This document shows positions 24,961-32,984 of a stretch of 64,000 bases of DNA, piece after piece. The notes beneath the pieces were generated by a model. It searched no databases and was not told the DNA's origin. It saw only the letters and a program-made list of their open reading frames with translations. The translations under genes and the position numbers were made by a program. Position 1 is the stretch's first letter, and each line of letters opens with the position of its first letter. Source of the DNA: Permianibacter sp046297695 (GTDB taxonomy: Bacteria > Pseudomonadota > Gammaproteobacteria > Enterobacterales > Permianibacteraceae); NCBI GenBank assembly GCA_046297695.1, contig JBKBHF010000013.1:1-64000 (forward strand). Reading direction: 5' to 3'.

Positions 24961-25236
24961 ATGGCACGTGTCACCGTCCAGGATGCAGTCGAGAAAGTCG
25001 GCAACCGTTTTGATTTGGTGCTGTTGTCGGCCAAGCGCGCGCGCCAGCTCGCCACTGGCGGCAAGGACCCGAAAGTCGAGTGGGACAATGACAAGCCGAC
25101 CGTCGTCGCGCTGCGTGAAATCGAAGAAGGCCTGATCGACGCCGAATTCGTCGAGCAGGAAGAACAGCGTCTGGTGCAGCAAGCCCAGATCGCCGCGCCG
25201 GTGGTCGAGGAAACCCCGGACTTCAGTCTCGAATAA
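24961..25236 (+). CDS. rpoZ: RNA polymerase omega subunit
   Basis: 91 aa, same as E. coli omega. ARVTVQDAVEKVGNRFDLVL and the following AKRARQLATGG are diagnostic, with TVVALREIEEGLI. Small subunit that binds the beta' C-terminus and forms part of the ppGpp site. The ATG at 24961 follows GAAGGGG by 8 nt. spoT starts 22 nt downstream, probably the same transcript. The 191-bp upstream gap holds a TATATT at 24902 but no matching -35. Confidence 0.95.
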   Translation: MARVTVQDAVEKVGNRFDLVLLSAKRARQLATGGKDPKVEWDNDKPTVVALREIEEGLIDAEFVEQEEQRLVQQAQIAAPVVEETPDFSLE

Positions 25237-25257
25237 TTCTCTCCGCGAGCCCTGCCC

Positions 25258-27393
25258 ATGCAATTGTTCGAGGGCTTGCGTCAGCAAATCTCGGCCTACC
25301 TCGATCCCGAGCAGGTCGAGCAGGTTGCCAAAGCGTATGTGCTGGCCCGTGATGCCCACGAAGGCCAGCACCGCACCTCCGGCGAACCCTACATCACTCA
25401 TCCGGTCGCGGTCGCCGGCATTCTCGCTACGCTACGTCTTGATGCGCAGAGCCTGATGGCAGCGCTGATGCATGATGTCATCGAAGACTGCGGCGTCACC
25501 AAAGAACAATTGATCGAACAGTTTGGCCCGCAAGTGGCCGATCTGGTCGAAGGCGTTTCCAAGCTCACCCAGATTCAATTTGGCAGCAAAGCCGAACAGC
25601 AAGCCGAAAACTTCCGCAAGATGATGATGGCGATGACGCGCGATATCCGCGTCATCCTGATCAAGCTTGCCGACCGCCTGCACAACATGCAGACGCTCGG
25701 CGCGCTGGCACCGCACAAGCGCCGCCGCATCGCGCAGGAAACCCTGGAAATCTATGCGCCGATCGCCAACCGGCTCGGCATGTACAGCATCCGGCAAGAG
25801 CTGGAAGATCTCGGCTTTGCCGCGCTGCATCCCATGCGTTATGCCGTGCTGCGCAACGCGGTCAAGCGCGCGCGCGGCAACCGCAAGGAGATCATCAGCG
25901 GCATCGCCCAGGCTATCGAAGCCAAGCTGCAGAAAGCCGGCATCAATGCCCGTGTGGTCGGCCGCGAGAAATCGCTGTTCTCCATCTACAACAAGATGAA
26001 AACCCGGGTCGGCAGTTTTGCCGAAGTCATGGACATCTATGGCTTCCGCATCATCACCGACAGCGAAGACAGCTGTTACCGCGTGCTCGGTCAGGTGCAC
26101 AACCTGTACAAACCGGTGCCGGGCCGGTTCAAGGATTATGTCGCGATTCCGAAAACCAATGGCTATCAGTCGCTGCACACCGTGCTCAAAGGCCCGCACG
26201 GTCTACATGTCGAAGTTCAGATCCGCACCGAGCTGATGGAGCAGATGGCCAACAACGGTGTCGCGGCGCACTGGCTGTACAAGTCAGGCAGTGCGCCGAA
26301 TCCGGCCGAATTGCGCGCGCGCGAATGGCTGCGCAGCGTCATTGAATTCCAGCAGCGTGCCGGCGACTCGATGGAATTTGTCGAGAACGTCAAAATCGAT
26401 CTGTTCCCGGACGAAGTCTACGTGTTCACCCCGAACGGCAATATTCTGGAATTGCCGGTCGGTGCGACGCCGGTCGATTTTGCCTACGCCATTCACACCG
26501 ATGTCGGTAACGCCTGCGTCGCCGCGAAAATCGATCGCCAGCTGGCGCCGCTGTCGACCATTCTGCGCAACGGTCAAACCGTTGAGATCGTTACCGCGCC
26601 GGGCGCGCGGCCGAATCCAACCTGGCTCAGTTTTGTCGCGACCGGCAAGGCGCGCGCCAATATCCGCCATTTCCTGAAAAACCAGCGCCGCGACGAATCG
26701 GTGGCGATGGGCCGGCGCCTGCTCGAAAACGCGCTGCACGAAAAACCGATCGAGCAATTCCCCGAGGACGAGCGCAAACGGGTCGCGCTGGAAACCAAAC
26801 ACAAGAGCTTCGAGGATTTGCTGGCCGATATCGGCATTGGCCAGATCCCGGCCATTGCGGTGGCGCACCGGCTCGATCCGGAACGGCGCCAGATCAAGCG
26901 CATCGAGACCGGTACCGAAGAGCCGCTGGCGATCCGTGGCACCGAAGGCATGCTGGTCACCTATGCCCGTTGCTGCTGCCCGATCCCGGGTGATCCGATC
27001 ATCGGTGTGTTGACGGCCGGCCGCGGCATCACCGTGCACATGTTCTCCTGCCACAATACCGCCGAATTCATCAGCAAACCGGGCAAGACCGTGCCGCTGC
27101 AGTGGGAGAAAGACGTCAAAGGCGAATTCGCCGTCGAGCTGGAAGTGGATGTGATCAACCAGCGCGGCGTGCTGGCTCAGCTCACCTCGACCATCGCCGA
27201 CGAAGAAGCCAACATCGTCAACCTCGAAATCGATCCACGCGACGGCAGCTACAACACCATCGTTTTCATGGTGCAGGTGCGTGGCCGCTTGCATCTGGCC
27301 AACATCATGCGCCGCCTGCGTGCGATGACCGAGGTGAACCGCATTGTCCGGCACCATCGGGCGCAGGCGGAGCGGATTGGCAAACCAAATTGA
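25258..27393 (+). CDS. spoT: Bifunctional (p)ppGpp synthetase/hydrolase SpoT
   Basis: 711 aa (E. coli SpoT 702). The N-terminal HD hydrolase has HEGQHRTSGEPYITHPVAV and the HD pair at about 72-73 in ALMHDVIEDCG. The synthetase domain has MDIYGFRIITD and GRFKDYVAIPKTNGYQSLHT. A TGS domain follows (DEVYVFTPNGNILELPVGAT), then a zinc-finger-like RCCCPIPGD and a C-terminal ACT domain (VDVINQRGVLAQLTSTIADE). Hydrolase residues are intact, so it is SpoT/Rel-like, not RelA. Lies in the conserved rpoZ-spoT-ridA order. Confidence 0.95.
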   Translation: MQLFEGLRQQISAYLDPEQVEQVAKAYVLARDAHEGQHRTSGEPYITHPVAVAGILATLRLDAQSLMAALMHDVIEDCGVTKEQLIEQFGPQVADLVEGVSKLTQIQFGSKAEQQAENFRKMMMAMTRDIRVILIKLADRLHNMQTLGALAPHKRRRIAQETLEIYAPIANRLGMYSIRQELEDLGFAALHPMRYAVLRNAVKRARGNRKEIISGIAQAIEAKLQKAGINARVVGREKSLFSIYNKMKTRVGSFAEVMDIYGFRIITDSEDSCYRVLGQVHNLYKPVPGRFKDYVAIPKTNGYQSLHTVLKGPHGLHVEVQIRTELMEQMANNGVAAHWLYKSGSAPNPAELRAREWLRSVIEFQQRAGDSMEFVENVKIDLFPDEVYVFTPNGNILELPVGATPVDFAYAIHTDVGNACVAAKIDRQLAPLSTILRNGQTVEIVTAPGARPNPTWLSFVATGKARANIRHFLKNQRRDESVAMGRRLLENALHEKPIEQFPEDERKRVALETKHKSFEDLLADIGIGQIPAIAVAHRLDPERRQIKRIETGTEEPLAIRGTEGMLVTYARCCCPIPGDPIIGVLTAGRGITVHMFSCHNTAEFISKPGKTVPLQWEKDVKGEFAVELEVDVINQRGVLAQLTSTIADEEANIVNLEIDPRDGSYNTIVFMVQVRGRLHLANIMRRLRAMTEVNRIVRHHRAQAERIGKPN

Positions 27394-27512
27394 TTCGTAA
27401 GGTGGGCGCCGTTCGCGACCTCCTGTGCTTCGCGGCATTCGTGCCTCCCTGCACAGCAAAGCGTAGCGGACCCACCATCAGGCAACTTGCGCATCTGCAC
27501 AGGAAGAAAAAT

Positions 27513-27896
27513 ATGACCCGCACCATCATCAGCACCGAGCACGCCCCGAAAGCCATCGGCACCTATTCGCAGGCCGTCAAGGTCGGCAACACCGTTTACC
27601 TGTCCGGTCAGATCCCGCTCGACCCGGCGACCATGCAAATGGTCAGCGGTGAGATCCGCGACGAGATCCATCGCGTGTTCAAGAACCTGAAAGCGGTGGC
27701 GCAAGCTGCCGGCGGTGACATGAAAGATTTCGTCAAAATCAACGTGTTCCTGACTGACCTGAGCTTCTTCCCGGACGTCAATGCCGTGATGGCCGAGTAC
27801 TTCGTCGAGCCTTACCCGGCCCGCGCCGCGGTCGGCGTGAAAGAACTGCCGCGTGGCTGCCGGGTCGAGATCGAAGGCGTGATGGTGCTGGATTGA
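27513..27896 (+). CDS. ridA: RidA family 2-iminobutanoate/2-iminopropanoate deaminase
   Basis: 127 aa (family about 128). Hydrolyses reactive enamine/imine intermediates. Signatures APKAIGTYSQAVKVGNTVYL, SGQIPLDP, the Arg in PARAAVGVKELPRG and terminal VEIEGVMV. The ATG at 27513 has AGGAAG 6 nt upstream. Follows spoT at 119 bp, the conserved neighbour. Confidence 0.94.
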   Translation: MTRTIISTEHAPKAIGTYSQAVKVGNTVYLSGQIPLDPATMQMVSGEIRDEIHRVFKNLKAVAQAAGGDMKDFVKINVFLTDLSFFPDVNAVMAEYFVEPYPARAAVGVKELPRGCRVEIEGVMVLD

Positions 27897-27911
27897 TGTG
27901 AAGTTTTAGAT

Positions 27912-28111
27912 CCCCCTCCTTTTTAAGGAGGGGCTAGGGGTGGTTGCGGAGGTTGGTGCCGAGATGATTCGCCTACCAACGCAATTTCCGACCTGGGCTT
28001 AACCACCCCCAACCCCGCCCGGCCACACCATGGAAGGTGTGGCGCTTACCGGCGAAGAAGTCCATTTGGACTTCTTCGCATTCCCGGTTCGCCCTTGCCA
28101 AGGAGGGGAGA
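27912..28111 (+). repeat. Intergenic palindromic element, copy 1 (ridA-trmH)
   Basis: The left part is a hairpin CCCCTCCTT...AAGGAGGGG (27913-27932). The right part (28001-28111) is about 95% identical to 36427-36538. Within it are two hairpins: CCACACC-ATGGAA-GGTGTGG, and a 13-bp perfect stem GCGAAGAAGTCCA / TGGACTTCTTCGC with a 2-nt loop (28052-28079). The element ends AAGGAGGGGAG, 35 nt before the trmH ATG and in the same orientation as at the second copy. Confidence 0.75.
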
Positions 28112-28145
28112 AATTCGATTGCCAACGATTGCATATGGCCTGCCT

Positions 28146-28844
28146 ATGACCCCTGAACGTTTCAAGCGCGTGCAAGCCGTGCTGGCCAAGCGCCAGCCGG
28201 ATCTGACCGTGCTGATGGATGAAGTGAACAAACCGCATAACTTTGCCGCCATCATGCGCACCTGCGATGCGATCGGCGTCGGCGATGTCCACGCGGTGAC
28301 GCCGACAAAGGGTACGCGCTTCGGGCACGCTACCGCTGCCGGCTCGACCCGCTGGGTCGATTGCCACCGTCACGACGATGTCACTGTCGCGGCCGGCAAA
28401 CTGAAAGCACAGGGCTATCAGCTGCTCTGCACCCAGCTCAGCGAGCGCTCGGTGGATTTTCGCAGTGTCGATTACACCAAGCCGACTTGCATCATTGTCG
28501 GCGCGGAAAAATTCGGCGTTTCGGACGCGGCGGCAGCGATGGCCGATCAGCACGTAATCATCCCGATGGATGGCATGGTGCAGTCGCTGAACGTGTCGGT
28601 CGCGACCGCGATCGTGCTGTACGAAGCCGAACGCCAGCGCCGCAAAGCCGGTTTCTATGACCAGCGCCGATTATCAGAAGCCGATTACCAACGCCTGCTG
28701 GTCGAATGGCTGCACCCACGCGTCGCGCACTATTGCCGTCTGCACCATATCGCCTATCCCGCCATCAACGCCGACACCGGCGAGCTGCTCAGTAATCCGG
28801 GCGAAGCTGACATTGAGTTGGCACCTGAGGACGGCGAATACTGA
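28146..28844 (+). CDS. trmH: tRNA (guanosine(18)-2'-O)-methyltransferase
   Basis: SpoU-family (SPOUT knot) methyltransferase acting on G18 of tRNAs. 232 aa (E. coli 229). N-terminus PERFKRVQAVLAKRQPDLTV and KPHNFAAIMRTCDAIGV; knot motifs IIVGAEKFGVSDAA and VIIPMDGMVQSLNVSVATAI. The ATG at 28146 matches E. coli TrmH; an extension to 28095 runs into the repeat. It usually neighbours spoT. Confidence 0.93.
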   Translation: MTPERFKRVQAVLAKRQPDLTVLMDEVNKPHNFAAIMRTCDAIGVGDVHAVTPTKGTRFGHATAAGSTRWVDCHRHDDVTVAAGKLKAQGYQLLCTQLSERSVDFRSVDYTKPTCIIVGAEKFGVSDAAAAMADQHVIIPMDGMVQSLNVSVATAIVLYEAERQRRKAGFYDQRRLSEADYQRLLVEWLHPRVAHYCRLHHIAYPAINADTGELLSNPGEADIELAPEDGEY

Positions 28845-28896
28845 TCTTGGATATTGGCTTGCCCGCGCCGCGGCATTCAATCAGGTGCCGCGGCAG

Positions 28897-30303
28897 CTAA
28901 ATCACCCGGTCACTGACAAACTCTCTCGGATACGCATTCTTTACTTTGCCGTTACGCAGCTTGCCGAGTCCGAGTGAGACGCCGTCAAACTGCACGCGGC
29001 GCTCGCCCTGTCCTTCAGCCGACACTTCAATATCCCGTCCCATCAAGAACGCCCGCGCCGACTCGCGGCCCACGCTTACGCTTCCTGCTTCAGACAGCGC
29101 CGGGAACACGATGGCAGCGCTGTGCAGGCTGCGGATATCGGATTTGTGCAGCTCGGCGACCGGCAGGCCGAACCGGTTGATCAAAAGCCGTTCATGCCAG
29201 TGCTCGGCTGACTCAATCAATAAGTGCACCGTGTTGTCGCGCAAGTACAACCGGTCCTCGAACGCCGACGCATCAACGCCGAGCTGGTCGCGCCAATGCT
29301 TCAGCAACTCGCCGCGCACCTTCCTGCTCAAAAGGCTGTAGGCGAAATCGGCGGCCTTGCGGCGCATCGGCGGTTTCGTTGCAACGGATCCGGTCTTGCG
29401 AAATGCGGCGACAAAAAAACCTTCGCTGTCGTAAATCTGTGGCAGCAGCCACAGCCAACCTTCCGGCGTGGCGGCACGCGCCGCGCCCGGAAACAACGCG
29501 TGCAACGGCAAGGTTTCCACCTGTCCGGTAAACTGGGCGAGCAGATGCCGGCAGACCTCGTGGTTCTCGATCAGGTTCAAGGTGCAGGTGGAATAGATCA
29601 GCACGCCGCCGGGCTTCAACGCCAAAAACGCCGACTCAATCAGCTCACGCTGCAGCGCCGCGGTGGTTTCGATGGTGGCGAGATTCCAGTCACTGAGCGC
29701 GCCCGGATCCTTGCGCACCGTGCCTTCACCGGTGCAGGGCGCGTCGAGCAGAATCGCATCAAAACTTTCCGGCGCCAGCTCGCCAAAGCGACGGGCATCG
29801 AGGTGACAGAGCGCAGTATTGCTGACGCCACAGCGAAACAGCGAGGCGGCGAGCGTTTTCAGTCGGCTGGCCGACAATTCGTTGGCAATGATCGTGCCGC
29901 GGTTGTTCAGCGCCGCCGCGAGTTGCGTGGTTTTTGAACCTGGCGCCGCACACATATCGAGTACGAGAGGCTCCGAGGCATCGAGAAACTTCAGCAGCGC
30001 TGCCACTGGCAGCATCGAGCTCGCTTCCTGGATATAGAACTGGCCGCTCAGGTGTTCGATGCTGGTGCCAAGGGCAAATTCGGTTTCGGGATGAATCTGC
30101 TGATACCAGAACGCCTGTGGCCACCACGGCACCGGCAACCGATTGCGTAAGCATTCCTGAAAGAAGCCGTCGAGCATGATGCCCGCGCGTAACGGATTCG
30201 GCCGCAGGCAGGGGCGTAGCGGTGTCGCATTGCAGGCCACGACGTCAGCGACCACATCGCCGGGCAGGTGCTGTTTCAGGTACTGCTCGAAGGTGCTTGT
30301 CAT
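28897..30303 (-). CDS. rsmF: 16S rRNA (cytosine(1407)-C(5))-methyltransferase
   Basis: 468 aa (E. coli 479). Motif I LVLDMCAAPGSKTTQLA, the two family cysteines in DAPCTGEGTVRKD and YSTCTLNLIENHEV, then the C-terminal extension from about residue 310 (RRKAADFAYSLLSRKVRG and LLINRFGLPVAEL), which separates RsmF from RsmB. Convergent with trmH; its own transcription unit. Confidence 0.9.
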   Translation of the reverse strand: MTSTFEQYLKQHLPGDVVADVVACNATPLRPCLRPNPLRAGIMLDGFFQECLRNRLPVPWWPQAFWYQQIHPETEFALGTSIEHLSGQFYIQEASSMLPVAALLKFLDASEPLVLDMCAAPGSKTTQLAAALNNRGTIIANELSASRLKTLAASLFRCGVSNTALCHLDARRFGELAPESFDAILLDAPCTGEGTVRKDPGALSDWNLATIETTAALQRELIESAFLALKPGGVLIYSTCTLNLIENHEVCRHLLAQFTGQVETLPLHALFPGAARAATPEGWLWLLPQIYDSEGFFVAAFRKTGSVATKPPMRRKAADFAYSLLSRKVRGELLKHWRDQLGVDASAFEDRLYLRDNTVHLLIESAEHWHERLLINRFGLPVAELHKSDIRSLHSAAIVFPALSEAGSVSVGRESARAFLMGRDIEVSAEGQGERRVQFDGVSLGLGKLRNGKVKNAYPREFVSDRVI

Positions 30304-30339
30304 GACGAATACGGCTGACCGTGGCGTAATGGCTTGTGG

Positions 30340-31659
30340 TTAGTCGCGACAGTGTAGATGTTCGTATGCCTGTCTGGCATGGGCCTTGATGTACTTTTCC
30401 GCCTTCTCATTGACGATTTCCAGCGTCACCGGTGACATCGCCTGCGCATATTCTTCGACGTAACGGTACTGCCGCTCCCATTCGGCCAGATAGTCGCCGG
30501 GGTAGCAGCCGCGCGCATTAAGATAGCGGGCGAACAGGCTCAGCATATATCCCTGCTCGATACTTTCTGCGTGCCGCATCAGCTCCATGCCGTAGCGCTC
30601 AAGACCGAGCCGATCACCGCGTTCGCTGGCTACGGTGAGATAAGTCAATCCTGTTGCTTTTTGCTCTGGCTGTATCGCCAGATTACGGTGATCAAGCAGG
30701 ACGCTGCCGGCAAGGCCGAACAGTTCCGGATAGGGTTCGGCCGCGACCGCAGCTGCCGTCACGCGTTTGTAGTACTCGGCGCGGTCATTGAACTGCCACA
30801 CGATCGATTTCAGTGTCTGGGCAAGTCCGACGTGAGCGGCGCGTGAATACGGCGGTCGGTCGTTGCCGTCGGTATCGAGCGCGCGCTCCGGTAGCGTCAG
30901 GCCATAGTTCACAACGAACGGCGCGACGAACAAGCGATCTTCATCATCAACACCGGCGTTAGCCGCCAGCCGCTCAAGTGACGGCCGCATATCAATAGCC
31001 AGCTCGCTGCAGGCGGCCAACACGGCAACTTTGTCGAACAGCACTTCTGTCTTCGCGAGACGGCCATTGAGATCGGCCGGTACAGCGCTCAGGGTACTGC
31101 GAAGTTGCCGCTCGTGAGTGGCAACGTCCACTACCGGTACAGGCGGTGCGACAATTTCGGTGTAGGGGAAACAGATAGCATTTGGCCGGCGGTCCATTGC
31201 CATGCTGACCAGCAGCCGGTCGGCGCCGGTGTAACCCTGTTCGGCCAATTGTTTCAACAACTGGGCAGCCTCAACAAACTTGAGGTCAGCCAGTAGATGC
31301 ACAACGTCTGATGGCAGTGCAGCCAAGGCCAAGGCATTGGCCTGGCGAATGGCGATGTGGCGCATGCGTTGCTGAAAGTACTCTCGGGCATCGGCAGGGG
31401 GCAGGTAAAGCACAACGCCTGAACTTACATCGTTGGAGGCAGCGGTTCGCCCTGCTGCTTGATTGAAAGCTTCACTTCGTGCGTTCTGTTCGCCAACCGT
31501 AGTCCGATTCGTCGCAGCAGACCTATCCATTGGCTCCGATGGGCGTGGCGCGGCCAAAGTGGGGTGGCTATCCGGGATGTCGGTCGAGTCTGTTGAGACG
31601 AAGAGCCAGAACAGCAACAAAAAAGCGCTGATACCGGCAACCAGCCAACGGTACTGCAT
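30340..31659 (-). CDS. Membrane-anchored protein of unknown function, paralogue A
   Basis: 439 aa. One N-terminal transmembrane segment (WLVAGISAFLLLFWLFV), a low-complexity linker to about residue 75, then a helical soluble domain presumably in the periplasm. No catalytic motif recognised. Its last 94 residues align almost without gaps to those of the gene at 31731-32846: shared LFxRxLxxxGCYP, AE, and terminal C-x-D. The ATG at 31659 has GGAAG upstream. Probably transcribed with its paralogue, 71 nt away. Helical repeat content suggests a binding or scaffold role, but that is a guess. Confidence 0.7.
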   Translation of the reverse strand: MQYRWLVAGISAFLLLFWLFVSTDSTDIPDSHPTLAAPRPSEPMDRSAATNRTTVGEQNARSEAFNQAAGRTAASNDVSSGVVLYLPPADAREYFQQRMRHIAIRQANALALAALPSDVVHLLADLKFVEAAQLLKQLAEQGYTGADRLLVSMAMDRRPNAICFPYTEIVAPPVPVVDVATHERQLRSTLSAVPADLNGRLAKTEVLFDKVAVLAACSELAIDMRPSLERLAANAGVDDEDRLFVAPFVVNYGLTLPERALDTDGNDRPPYSRAAHVGLAQTLKSIVWQFNDRAEYYKRVTAAAVAAEPYPELFGLAGSVLLDHRNLAIQPEQKATGLTYLTVASERGDRLGLERYGMELMRHAESIEQGYMLSLFARYLNARGCYPGDYLAEWERQYRYVEEYAQAMSPVTLEIVNEKAEKYIKAHARQAYEHLHCRD

Positions 31660-31730
31660 AAGTGTGTCTTCCCTGATTGTGATGCTCTGATTGTGCCAAG
31701 GACATATGGCTCACCCCGACCGTGCGATGG

Positions 31731-32846
31731 TCAATCACATGCCAGATTCCGGCGTGCCTGCTCACCGAACTGCGTAATCAAGTTGCCCGCCAACTGCTGT
31801 GCTTCTGCTTGTGCCGTGGTCGACAGCTGCTGTCCCAGCTGCTCCAGTTCGCCGAAATTGTAGGCCGCTTCGGCAACAAACCAAATCGGGTAACAGCCAG
31901 CGCGCAACAGGTCGCGACTGAACAGATTCCATGCATACGCCTCTTCCGCGCGAGCAGGTTCTTGGGCCAGCTGGCCGCGCCAATAGGTCAGGGCCTCCCA
32001 GTCACCGTGCTCCACGGCATTGAGCAGCCATTGTTTCGCCTCGTCATCAGCTATTGGTAATGCGCACTGGCCAAGTTTGCAGCGGATGACGCTCATCGCA
32101 AGTGCATGACGTTGGTGGTCCGGCAGCTGTGCACGTAGTTTTGCAAACTCTTCGGCCGACAAACTGCTCTTGCCGCTTGCGGCTTCATTCAACTTCAAAA
32201 ACGTGTCGTGGGGGGAAGGTATTGCTTCCATTGATTGGAGCTCTTGCTCACGTGCATCGGCGAGGGCAAGCAGATATGCACTATGTTGCTCAATACTGGA
32301 ACATGCCTCCCGCGTTGATTCACCGTTAACGAGCGCAATCTGGGTAGACAAGGCATCAGCGATGTCGTCGGGCACTACCCCGGCCTTCTTCTGAATAATC
32401 TGATGCAGTCGCGCAACCTCTTGGTTGAGGTCTCGCTTGGGTATTGATTGGCGTATCTGGCAGCCGACTGCTATGGCTAGTAGTTGTCCGAGAGAATTCA
32501 GATCGCCGGCCTCAACCATGGGCAGCAACTCGTCGAAAAGCGCCGAGTAATTCTGCTTGCAGAGCAATTGATACTGAGCATCAGTAAGTCGGTTGCGGGG
32601 GAGGTCGCGACATTGCTGGCGCAGATAGGTCGCATGCAGCCGGTTGGTGAGTTCGGGCTGAGGCGATATCGAAACCGGCGAGGCGGTGGCAGGAGTTTGC
32701 GCAGAGGGCTGTTCGCCAGCTATCCGTTGCTTCGTTGGTGCTTCCGAAGCTTCAGCTAGCCGTTCGGGGGCCGTTGCCGGCCACGCGAAATAGACCAATC
32801 CTGCTATCAAGACAATGGCCAGTCCGACCGGTCCTGCACGCATCAT
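31731..32846 (-). CDS. Membrane-anchored protein of unknown function, paralogue B
   Basis: 371 aa. N-terminal transmembrane segment AGPVGLAIVLIAGLVYFAW, a Pro/Ala/Ser linker to about residue 65, then a helical domain with six or more cysteines (QQCRDLPRNRL, LLCKQNY, AVGCQIRQS, IRCKLGQCALP). Ends LFSRDLLRAGCYP ... LACD, homologous to paralogue A. The start at 32846 is set by GGAGAGGA 5 nt upstream; a longer frame to 32942 is unsupported. Family not recognised. Confidence 0.7.
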   Translation of the reverse strand: MMRAGPVGLAIVLIAGLVYFAWPATAPERLAEASEAPTKQRIAGEQPSAQTPATASPVSISPQPELTNRLHATYLRQQCRDLPRNRLTDAQYQLLCKQNYSALFDELLPMVEAGDLNSLGQLLAIAVGCQIRQSIPKRDLNQEVARLHQIIQKKAGVVPDDIADALSTQIALVNGESTREACSSIEQHSAYLLALADAREQELQSMEAIPSPHDTFLKLNEAASGKSSLSAEEFAKLRAQLPDHQRHALAMSVIRCKLGQCALPIADDEAKQWLLNAVEHGDWEALTYWRGQLAQEPARAEEAYAWNLFSRDLLRAGCYPIWFVAEAAYNFGELEQLGQQLSTTAQAEAQQLAGNLITQFGEQARRNLACD

Positions 32847-32930
32847 CCAATCCTCTCCGACGTGGCGGGCAATTCTGTGGACACTGTTAGGTTCAGGCAA
32901 GTGATGACGTATTTTGCTCGCGCCACAAAC

Positions 32931-32961
32931 GCAAAACGCCACGGAGTCCGTGGCGTTTTGC
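32931..32961 (-). terminator. Intrinsic terminator of putA
   Basis: Perfect 14-bp inverted repeat GCAAAACGCCACGG / CCGTGGCGTTTTGC with a 3-nt loop, 23 nt after the putA stop on the minus strand. The T-rich arm follows the GC stem in both directions, so it can act bidirectionally. Confidence 0.8.
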
Positions 32962-32984
32962 TTGCAGGCTTGGCGCTATATCGC

